Position numbers and translations under genes: made by a program
Origin: Streptomyces sp. NBC_01264
GTDB taxonomy: Bacteria; Actinomycetota; Actinomycetes; Streptomycetales; Streptomycetaceae
Direction: 5' to 3'
NCBI RefSeq assembly: GCF_026340675.1
Contig: NZ_JAPEOX010000007.1
Location: 38,343-102,342, forward strand
Length of the DNA stretch: 64,000 bases
Part shown: piece by piece, positions 58,167-64,000 of the stretch
How positions within the stretch are numbered: position 1 is the stretch's first letter
Layout of the letters: each line of letters begins with the position of its first letter
The notes under the pieces: generated by a model
Database searches by the model: none
Told to the model about the DNA's origin: nothing
What the model saw: only the letters and a program-made list of their open reading frames with translations

Positions 58167-58267
58167 CACTACGCCAACCAGGCGACGGCCGAACCAGCGA
58201 ACCTGAACACCCGTCAACCCCTCCTGACCAGCTAATCAGCAACTCCCGAACAACGGGGGAACCTCAC

Positions 58268-58430
58268 CACCGGCTACCGCACCGAAATGATCATCCGCTT
58301 CGCCATCTGGGACCAGATCACCGCCACCGCAGGCCTGCCCGCGGCCACCTGAAACAGACACCACTACCACGGCCAGACACGTCCCGAACCAGAAGATGCC
58401 CCCGAGAATCACTCAACCTGACAACGCCCG
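58268..58430 (+). mobile_element. IS6 right-end remnant (type B)
   Basis: The last codons of an IS6 transposase (GYRTEMIIRFAIWDQITATA) and the right terminus ending CTCAACCTGACAACGCC match the minus-strand element at 63027-63893. Everything upstream in that element is missing. It joins IS3 type three to IS3 copy C. Confidence 0.85.
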
Positions 58431-58866
58431 CAGAGCCGCTTCACGCCGTGACGGCGCTGGTGATCGTCAACGAACTGGTAGCGGTTCACCAGCGCGTCTC
58501 CGTCGCGAAATACCGGGCCGCCTTGCGGAGAATGTCCCGTTCTTCCTCGAGCTCGCGGATCCTCTTGCGGGCGGCGGCCAGCTCCGCCTGAACGGCGTCG
58601 CCGACGGCCTGCGAGGCGGCCGGCGGTGCGGAGTGGGCGCCAGGTCGGCGGCCGTCGGCGGCCCGGATCCAGTTCCTCAGCGTCTCGGTGTTCACCCCGA
58701 GATCAGCGGCGACCGACTTGATCGTCGCTCCCGGCCTCGACCGGTACAACGCGACCGCGTCCGCCTTGAACTCGGCGGGATAGTGCTTCATCCCCACAGG
58801 GACTCCGTTCTCCTGGACCATCAAGATCCAAGTGTCTCCGGTGTCCAAAACCTGGGGTCAAGGTCC
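58431..58866 (-). mobile_element. IS3-family element, copy C (left part only)
   Basis: Identical over its length to the left part of copy B: terminus CCTGGGGTCAAGGTCC at 58866, complete orfA, and the first about 20 codons of orfB. It is cut at 58430 by the IS6 remnant. Confidence 0.92.
58486..58848 (-). CDS. IS3-family transposase OrfA, copy C
   Basis: A 120-aa OrfA identical to that at 35234-35596, with the same HTH and zipper. Because orfB is deleted, it could only act as a transposition inhibitor, as free OrfA does in several IS3 elements. Confidence 0.9.
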   Translation of the reverse strand: MDTGDTWILMVQENGVPVGMKHYPAEFKADAVALYRSRPGATIKSVAADLGVNTETLRNWIRAADGRRPGAHSAPPAASQAVGDAVQAELAAARKRIRELEEERDILRKAARYFATETRW

Positions 58867-59485
58867 ATCCGCACAGCTCCGTCACGGAACTCCGCGTCAT
58901 AGCTACGTCGCTTCCCCACCCTCAACTCCTTATCGGGTCACGACTCCACGCTACGAGGGGAAGCACAGCCCCACCGGCACCTGATGACCGCCGGCGGCCA
59001 CCGCTTCGAGATGATGATCCGCTTCACCGTCTGGAACCAGATCACCGGCAACACGAGCCTGCTTGCCGCGGCCTGAATTACGCCCTCTACCAGGCCCTGG
59101 CACACCCTGACGCGCAATCAAACGATCACGCCGCCGACAACGTGACAGTGCCCTGCCAAGCCCACCAGAGGGCCGAAGCCGCATAGAAGAGGACTCTACG
59201 TTTCCATGGGATTGACACGGTACCGCTTCGAGATGAACGTCCGCTTCACCGCCTGGAACCAGATCACCGGCAACACGAGCCTGCCCGCCGCGGCCTGAAC
59301 CAGCCTCGTCCAGACCCAGGCACACCCTGACGCACCATCAAACGATCATGCCGCCGGCAACGTGACAATGCCCCCAAGAGAGCAACCGCCCTGCTGTTGG
59401 GGTGACAGCACGTAACTTCGGCTCGGTCAGGTAGTTAACAGTGCAGTCCGCACCGGCGCGGATGCCAACAAAGTTAAGGACAGGT
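58867..59485. other. IS6 remnants and rodlin upstream region
   Basis: Two IS6 right ends in tandem, plus orientation: about 58970-59153 (HLMTAGGHRFEMMIRFTVWN, end GACAACGTGACAGTGCCC) and about 59219-59372 (RFEMNVRFTAWNQITGNTSL, end GGCAACGTGACAATGCCC). From about 59375 to 59485 is unique DNA with the rodlin promoter and the TTAAGGACAGG ribosome-binding site. No other gene seen. Confidence 0.7.
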
Positions 59486-59890
59486 ATGTTCAAGAAGATC
59501 CTTGCGTCGTCCGCAGTGGCCGTTTCAGCCCTGGGAATGGGCGCGGCCATGGCTCCGCAGGCCATGGCTCTCAACAATGACTCCACGGGTGCGGTGAACG
59601 GCAACGGGGCGTCCCAGACCTACGGCAACATGGCGACCCATGGTGACATGAGCCCTCAGATCGGTCTCATTCAAGGGTCCCTGAACAAGCCCTGTCTCGC
59701 GCTGCCTGCCAAGGCCAACCTCGGCTCCCTCGTCGGTCTTGTCCCGATTGCGGTCCAGGACATCCCGATTCTGTCGGCCCCCCAGACCCAGACGTGTGTG
59801 GAGAACTCCAGCCAGAACAAGGGTGACGAGCCGCTCTCGCACATCCTGGATGAGATCCCGATCCTGTCCGCCAACGGAGCAGCCAACTAG
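59486..59890 (+). CDS. rodlin-family secreted protein
   Basis: A 134-aa protein with signal peptide (MFKKILASSAVAVSALGMGA then AMAPQAMA, cleavage near residue 30) and the mature rodlin pattern: NDSTGAVNGNGASQTYGN, MSPQIGLIQGSLNKPC, LVGLVPIAVQDIPIL, QTCVENSSQNKGDEPLSHIL, DEIPILSANG. Rodlins (RdlA/RdlB) assemble with chaplins into the rodlet layer on Streptomyces aerial hyphae and spores. Two Cys are kept. Start at 59486 has AAGGACAGG. Normally rodlin genes are paired near chaplin genes on the chromosome; here a single copy is surrounded by IS remnants, so it was moved or acquired. Confidence 0.9.
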   Translation: MFKKILASSAVAVSALGMGAAMAPQAMALNNDSTGAVNGNGASQTYGNMATHGDMSPQIGLIQGSLNKPCLALPAKANLGSLVGLVPIAVQDIPILSAPQTQTCVENSSQNKGDEPLSHILDEIPILSANGAAN

Positions 59891-59938
59891 TCGTTCCATG
59901 CGTAACCATGGCCCGGCGAATTGAGTCGGTGCCGTCGG

Positions 59939-59969
59939 GGGGGGCTTGCGTAAAACACGCAAGCCCCCC
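59939..59969 (+). terminator. 13-bp hairpin terminator after rodlin gene
   Basis: GGGGGGCTTGCGT (59939-59951) pairs perfectly with ACGCAAGCCCCCC (59957-59969), loop AAAAC, followed by TTC. It separates the rodlin gene from the TnpB-like gene. Confidence 0.85.
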
Positions 59970-60054
59970 TTCAACATGGGTTTCGGCCTCCTTGTCGGCT
60001 GGGTAAACCCAACCCTTTGCCGTCACCCCTGCGGCTTTGAAGGAGACCTGTTTC

Positions 60055-61857
60055 ATGCCTGCCCTTGAGGTAACGCGCAGTTTCCAGTTCGCCCTGGCCC
60101 CCACAGAGTTGCAGCGGGAGGGTTTCCTGAAGTCCGCCGGCGCATGCCGTTGGGCCTACAACTACGCTCTCGAGAAGAAAACACGATCTCATCAAGCTTG
60201 GGTCTCCCGGCGTGACGCGCTGCTGGCTAATGGCCTGACCAAAGAACAGTGGAAGGCTCAGATGCGCGATGAGGCCGCAGACCTGAAGGCCTCATGTGCT
60301 GCCTGGGATCACCACCGCAGGGCTCTCATCAGCATGGCGCGAGCAGCCGGACCGAAAGTGTCGCCTTTGCCGCAGGAGCCGAATGAACTTGTGGCGCAAC
60401 TAGCACGTGAACGTGAGGAAGCCCGGCCGGGAGGTTCAGGAGAAGAGTACGCCCGCGCCTTGTCCAGGGCACGTCGGATGGTGGCGCGTCTTAAGGCGGA
60501 GCTCTTTGTGCGGGGGGACCAGATTCCCAATCAGCACGACATGGCAGCCATATGGCGTACCGAGCGGGACCTTCCCAAGGAGGAGGGGGGTACCCCGTGG
60601 TGGAATGAGGTCAACGTTTTCTCCTTCACATCCGGTTTTGACCGTGCTCAGGCGGCCTGGAACAACTGGATGAATTCGGCCAGAGGCCAGCGCGGCGGGC
60701 GCAGGGTAGGCTATCCCCGCTACAAGAAGAAGGGCCGCTGTCTAGACAGCTTCACTCTCTACCACGATGTACAGAAGCCCAGGATCAGACTCGACGGGTA
60801 CAGGCACCTGATCATCCCCACGAGCGGCCGGGTCCGTATCCATGGCTCTTCCAGACGCCTTGCCCGTCTCATCGCTGGCGGGGAGGCGCGCGTCCAGTCA
60901 GTCACTATTACTAGGCGTGCTCACCGTTGGTATGCCAGTGTCTCCTGCAGGATCATCCAGCCGTCTTCTGCGAAGCAGACCGTCCGCCAGCGCGTCGGGG
61001 GCACAGTGGGCGTGGATCTCGGCTCGCGATATTTGGCTGTTCTCTCCCATGGCCCCGTGAGGAGGAGCGATGTGGGCAATTTCATCCCCCATCCCGAGCA
61101 CCTTACGCGAAGCCTTCCGCGCATCAACCGCATCAACCGACGTCTGAACCGCACACAGTCAGGTTCTCGGCGAGCCAGGCTGCTGTCTGCCCAGCTGGCC
61201 ACAGAGCAGCACTTGGTGGCCCTGCGGCGAGCCGGAACACTTCACGGAATCACCAAGACGCTCGCCCAGTCGTACTCCTGTATCGCCATCGAAGATTTCG
61301 ATCTGGTGAGCCTTGTGTCCTCGGTAAAGGGAAGCCGCTCCCGACCTGGCGTCAAAGTGAAGGTGAAATCCTATTTCAACCGCCGCCTCTTGGATGCGTC
61401 CCTCGGAGAGTTTCGTCGTCAACTCGCCTATAAATGTGCGCAGTATGGGTCCCAGCTGATCACGCTCGACCGCGGTGAACCGGTAGCCACCACATGCTCC
61501 CGCTGTGGTGAACGGAACCTGAATGCCAAGCCGTTCCGGGAAAGGTTCACCTGCTCGGCCTGCAGTTACACCACGTGTCGCCATGAGAACGCAGCGGCTT
61601 GCATTTTCCTGGCCGCTCGGCGTAAAATCTCCATCGTCGCCTCGGGTAGCGGGGAGACGGAAAACGCTCGCAGAGCTTTGGTAAGTCCTCGAATCCCACG
61701 GGAATCGAGGCTCACGGCGATGAAGCGAGAAGACACGAGAGTGCCACCCCCGGCGAGTGATCACCGGGTACCCATTGGCCAAGAGACGCGCCAGCCGGTG
61801 CTTCTTCCAAGGCCTGCAGGGCAACCACAGCAGTGCGCCGTGAATCCAGCACTGTAG
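60055..61857 (+). CDS. tnpB: large TnpB-like RNA-guided nuclease homologue
   Basis: A 600-aa protein of the TnpB/Cas12 superfamily, longer than the usual 350-450. N-terminal OB/WED-like start (FQFALAPTELQREGFLKSAG then CRWAYNYALEKK), a helical insert at about 80-180 acting as REC, and RuvC motifs: VGVDLGSRY with Asp321, CIAIEDFDL with Glu413, a zinc ribbon at C481/C484 and C500/C503, then CRHENAAACIF where the third Asp (RD-x-NAA) is expected; here it is His510 followed by Glu511. A C-terminal tail of about 70 residues overlaps hairpin-forming DNA. ATG 60055 has GAAGGAG. No tnpA is nearby. Active or nuclease-dead cannot be decided. Confidence 0.85.
   Translation: MPALEVTRSFQFALAPTELQREGFLKSAGACRWAYNYALEKKTRSHQAWVSRRDALLANGLTKEQWKAQMRDEAADLKASCAAWDHHRRALISMARAAGPKVSPLPQEPNELVAQLAREREEARPGGSGEEYARALSRARRMVARLKAELFVRGDQIPNQHDMAAIWRTERDLPKEEGGTPWWNEVNVFSFTSGFDRAQAAWNNWMNSARGQRGGRRVGYPRYKKKGRCLDSFTLYHDVQKPRIRLDGYRHLIIPTSGRVRIHGSSRRLARLIAGGEARVQSVTITRRAHRWYASVSCRIIQPSSAKQTVRQRVGGTVGVDLGSRYLAVLSHGPVRRSDVGNFIPHPEHLTRSLPRINRINRRLNRTQSGSRRARLLSAQLATEQHLVALRRAGTLHGITKTLAQSYSCIAIEDFDLVSLVSSVKGSRSRPGVKVKVKSYFNRRLLDASLGEFRRQLAYKCAQYGSQLITLDRGEPVATTCSRCGERNLNAKPFRERFTCSACSYTTCRHENAAACIFLAARRKISIVASGSGETENARRALVSPRIPRESRLTAMKREDTRVPPPASDHRVPIGQETRQPVLLPRPAGQPQQCAVNPAL
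61687..61710 (+). ncRNA. candidate omega-RNA hairpin at the 3' end of tnpB
   Basis: CCTCGAATCCC and GGGAATCGAGG pair with one mismatch over a short loop, inside the last 170 nt of the gene. TnpB guide RNAs normally overlap this 3' end and run past the element's right end, so the structured part may belong to such an RNA. The guide boundary cannot be set. Confidence 0.35.
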
Positions 61858-61930
61858 ATGACGAAAATGGTAGGTATTCAGAGGGTCGTGATCGAGATCG
61901 CTGTCGGGCGATGTGACAGCTGGCGGGTGA

Positions 61931-62083
61931 GTGCGGCAGGGCCACGTCGTCCCCACGGTCTACGCCTACGCCGAAGTGCGGCGAGACGGCACCCGGTTCC
62001 GTGTGGCGGAGGGTCCGAGGATTTTCTACGGGGCGAAGCTGCGGTTGCAGATCAAGTTGCCCCGCGATGGCATCGGTCCGGGC
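61931..62083 (+). pseudogene. gene fragment cut by IS6
   Basis: A frame from a GTG at 61931 reads VRQGHVVPTVYAYAEVRRDG then RFRVAEGPRIFYGAKLRLQI and is cut by the IS6 terminus at about 62084. The alternating hydrophobic pattern suggests beta strands. The family is not recognised. The bases from 61858 to 61930 show nothing else. Confidence 0.4.
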
Positions 62084-62386
62084 GGCCTTGTCACGTTGTC
62101 GGCGGCCTGATCGTTTGATGGTGGGTCAGGGTGTGGTGGGGCCGGGGCGGGGTTGTGGTTCAGGCCGTGGCGGGCAGGCCGGCGACGCCGGTGATGTGGT
62201 TCCAGATGGTGAAGCGGACGGTCATCTCGAAGCGGTACGGGCCGGCACTCATTAGGTGGCGGTGGGGCCGGAAGTGGGGTGAGATCCCGGTGAACGCGGA
62301 CAGGAACCGCTGCGCTCCGCCCGGGCTGCGGAACCCTTTCATCGCGCGTTCCTGTTGCCTGGTGGGCTGGTGGGAGTTCTCTGCCC
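62084..62386 (-). mobile_element. IS6 remnant (minus orientation, C-terminal part)
   Basis: From the terminus GGCCTTGTCACGTTGTCGG at 62084 back through the last about 75 codons of an IS6 transposase (MKGFRSPGGAQRFLSAFTGI, FRPHRHLMSAGPYRFEMTVR) to just after the catalytic Glu (AENSHQPTRQQ). It is cut where the next IS6 begins. Confidence 0.85.
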
Positions 62387-63026
62387 GGCCTTGTCACGTT
62401 GTCGGGGCAGGGTGAGATGATCTTCGGGTTGTCCGTCCGGTGAGGGGTGGGGTTCGTGTCGTCCAGCACGCCGTCGTATGCGAATCACCGTTACCCGGTG
62501 GAGATCATTTCGCACTGTGTGTGGCTGTACTTCCGCTTCCCCCTCAGCTTCCGTGAGGTGGAGGAGATGATGCTCGAGCGGGGCGTGATCGTCTCGTACG
62601 AGAGCATCCGCCGGTGGTGTCTGAAGTTCGGCCAGGCCTACGCCAACGCGCTGCGCCGCAGGCGCCCGCAGCCCGGCGACAAGTGGCATCTCGACGAGGT
62701 GTTCATCAAGATCGGCGGGAAGCAGAAGTACTTGTGGCGGGCCGTCGATGCCGACGGAAACGTCCTGGACATCCTGGTCCAGAGCCGGCGTGACAAGGCT
62801 GCGGCCAGGCGTTTCTTCCGTCGGCTCCTCACCTCCACCGGGCAGGTACCCCGGGTGGTCGTGACCGACAAGCTGAGGTCGTACGGGGCAGCGCACCGGG
62901 AAGTGATGCCCTCCGTGGAGCACCGTGCCCACAAGGGCTTGAACAACCGGGCCGAGAACTCCCACCAGCCAACGAGGCAGCGGGAACGCGCGATGAAAGG
63001 GTTCCGCAGCCCGGGTGGGGCGCAAC
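62387..63026 (+). mobile_element. IS6 element (type A), 3' end lost
   Basis: Left terminus GGCCTTGTCACGTTGTCGG, then a transposase gene that runs to RSPGGAQR and is interrupted by the terminus of the type B element at 63027. It therefore lacks its right end and cannot transpose alone. Confidence 0.85.
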
Positions 63027-63046
63027 GGCGTTGTCAGGTTGAGTGA
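62456..63046 (+). pseudogene. IS6-family transposase, C-terminally truncated
   Basis: About 190 native residues of an IS6 transposase close to the one at 45247 (YPVEIISHCVWLYFRFPLSF, KWHLDEVFIKI, VVTDKLRSYG, NRAENSHQ). All three catalytic acids are present, but the C-terminal about 50 residues (FRPHRHLM region) are replaced by RCQVE and a stop read from the neighbouring element. Probably inactive. Confidence 0.85.
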
Positions 63047-63893
63047 TTCTCGGGGGCATCTTCTGGTTCGGGACGTGTCTGGCCGTGGTAGTGGTGTCTG
63101 TTTCAGGTGGCCGCGGGCAGGCCTGCGGTGGCGGTGATCTGGTCCCAGATGGCGAAGCGGGTGATCATTTCGGTGCGGTAGCCGGTGGCGGTGAGGAGGT
63201 GGCGTCGGGGTCTGAAGTGGGGTGAGATGCCGCTGAACGCGGCCAGGAACCGTTGGGCTGCGCCGACGGAACGGAACCCCTTCATCGCGCGTTCCCGCTG
63301 CCTCGTCGGCTGATGTGAGTTCTCGGCCCGGTTGTTGAGTCCCTTGTGGGAGCGGTGGTCCACCGAGGGCATCACCATGCGGTGGGCGGCTCCGTAGGAG
63401 CGGAGCTTGTCGGTGATGATCACTCTGGGCACCGAGCGGGTCTTCTTCATCAGTTTCCGGAGGAAACGCCTGGCCGCGGCCTCGTCGCGGCGGTTCTGCA
63501 GCAGGATGTCGAGGACGTTCCCGTCCTGGTCGACGGCACGCCACAAGTACTTCTGCACCTTGTTGATCTTGACGAAGACCTCGTCCAGGTGCCATTTGTC
63601 GCCCGGCTGCGGGCGGCGCCGGCGCAGCGCGCCGGCGTAGGCGGGGCCGAACCGGCGGGTCCACTGGTGGACCGTCTCGTAAGACACCTCGACGCCCCGC
63701 TCGAGCATCAGCTCCTCGACCTCACGCAGACTCAGACCGAAGCGGTGGTACAGCCACACGCAGTGGCTGATGATCTCCGGCGGGAAGCGGAAACCCCGGT
63801 ACGACACCGTCTCCACGAGCAGCCCCTCCAGCAACCCCGACCAGACAGATGATCATCCCACCGAGCGACACCCCCACTCAACCTGACAACGCC
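63027..63893 (-). mobile_element. IS6-family element (type B), complete
   Basis: Perfect terminal repeats GGCGTTGTCAGGTTGAGTG on both sides, 867 bp, one transposase gene. The right-end remnant at 58268-58430 derives from the same type. No 8-bp duplication is visible, so it joined two different IS6 fragments. Confidence 0.92.
63103..63834 (-). CDS. IS6-family transposase (type B)
   Basis: A 243-aa transposase, complete. FRFPPEIISHCVWLYHRFGL and LSLREVEELMLERGVEVSYE form the HTH; catalytic acids lie in KWHLDEVFVKI, VIITDKLRSYG and NRAENSHQPTRQRERAMKGF; the ending is YRTEMITRFAIWDQITATAG. It resembles the type A transposase at 45247 but differs at many positions, so two IS6 lineages coexist. 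Likely active and able to drive cointegrates between the many IS6 ends here. Confidence 0.93.
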   Translation of the reverse strand: MLEGLLVETVSYRGFRFPPEIISHCVWLYHRFGLSLREVEELMLERGVEVSYETVHQWTRRFGPAYAGALRRRRPQPGDKWHLDEVFVKINKVQKYLWRAVDQDGNVLDILLQNRRDEAAARRFLRKLMKKTRSVPRVIITDKLRSYGAAHRMVMPSVDHRSHKGLNNRAENSHQPTRQRERAMKGFRSVGAAQRFLAAFSGISPHFRPRRHLLTATGYRTEMITRFAIWDQITATAGLPAAT

Positions 63894-64000
63894 GGAACGC
63901 GCGATGAAGGGGTTCCGTTCCGTCGGCGCAGCCCAACGGTTCCTGGCCGCGTTCAGCGGCATCTCACCCGGATCTCACCCCACTTCCGGCCCCACCGGCA
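63894..64000 (+). mobile_element. IS6 transposase fragment at window end
   Basis: The frame ERAMKGFRSVGAAQRFLAAF then SGISP repeats a type B transposase segment in plus orientation, with a short local duplication of the ATCTCACCC stretch near 63960-63977. It continues beyond the window. Confidence 0.8.

Larger units (their letters stand above)
52545..58235 (+). pseudogene. IS3 OrfB (third type), broken by three insertions
   Basis: Pieces in order: VDEHPCLGVECVLRELHIPS then STYY (to 52625); YRWRRAEAEPCERRRRDVEL to GVEASMGS (53741 to about 54312), holding WVTDLTMI and HHADHGCQYTS; GDSYDNALAENLWMLIKTEG to EYEEK (55751-55946); and a duplicated copy of that last part that reads on to the natural stop (58007-58235, ending RQPLLTS). 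All DDE motifs survive in fragments. The junctions restore the frame exactly at the IS630 site. Confidence 0.85.
52167..58267 (+). mobile_element. IS3-family element (third type) containing three nested insertions
   Basis: The outer element runs from TGAGGTTCCCCCGGG on the left to the matching inverted end (read inward TGAGGTTCCCCCG) at 58267, again TG...CA. Its orfB is interrupted by an IS630 at 52626-53740, an IS256 at 54321-55750 and an IS4-like element at about 55947-58003. Removing these reconstructs an ordinary IS3 of about 1.3 kb, apart from a 160-bp duplication at the last insertion. Confidence 0.85.

Noticed and set aside
60055..61857. Calling the TnpB-like protein a Cas12 effector
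   Set aside because: No CRISPR array or adaptation genes are near. The zinc ribbon and layout fit TnpB, so Cas12 is not supported.
1..64000. rRNA and tRNA genes
   Set aside because: No cloverleaf-like or rRNA-like sequence was noticed by eye on either strand; a tRNAscan run would be needed to exclude a tRNA fully.

Overview
The window looks like an accessory replicon or mobile chromosome-arm region of a Streptomyces or close relative. Supporting signs: very high GC with strong third-position GC bias, two WhiB-like proteins, a rodlin gene, an FtsK/SpoIIIE-type conjugation ATPase of the Streptomyces TraB kind, DUF2637 membrane proteins, an Lsr2-like DNA-binding domain, a KorSA-like GntR regulator and a ParA/ParB system. 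Rep, transfer and partition functions together suggest a conjugative (possibly linear) plasmid or a large integrated element. No telomere genes and no complete integrase are visible, so the replicon type is inference.

Layout. 1-1002: right part of an IS3-family element that truncates a hypothetical gene (1003-1936). 2028-6687: a duplicated replication-like module (winged-helix protein plus DciA/DUF721-like protein). One copy is truncated and the other has a frameshift. 7620-11307: regulators, a GIY-YIG protein and a split RibD-like deaminase/reductase pair. 11499-23270: a GntR regulator followed by a transfer-type operon (zinc-ribbon proteins, WhiB, DUF2637 protein, low-complexity protein, TraB-like ATPase). 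23383-25981: a DUF3307-like gene split by a 2.1 kb insertion that carries a ClC channel gene and an integrase remnant. 25978-33676: a tightly packed plus-strand operon with many 4-nt stop/start overlaps (P-loop kinase, Nudix, GGDEF, ASCH, WhiB, Lsr2-like, HNH). 33935-38200: the partition locus, with parS-like palindromes upstream and three more inside the parB reading frame; a second complete IS3 copy sits inside it. 38344-44999: Mrr-like nuclease, isochorismatase-type hydrolase, a second DUF2637 protein, a dense 6-mer repeat field and two HTH proteins.

45178-64000 is an insertion-sequence graveyard (IS6, IS3, IS630, IS256 and an IS4-like element, several nested). Embedded in it are cargo genes: an EACC1 protein with a caspase-GAF-PAS-GGDEF protein cut off by an IS3 element, a secreted collagen-like protein, a rodlin, and a large TnpB-like RNA-guided-nuclease homologue whose third RuvC acid appears to be replaced.

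Working together: the rep-like genes would start replication, the GntR to TraB block would drive intermycelial DNA transfer, ParA/ParB/parS would hold the replicon, and WhiB, Lsr2-like, XRE and c-di-GMP proteins would tie it to host development. The strongest candidates for new biology are the EACC1/caspase-GGDEF pair, the parS array built into parB, the 21-bp-phased GTTTCG repeats, and the TnpB homologue beside the rodlin gene. All functional statements come from reading the sequence and recalling families; no searches were run.
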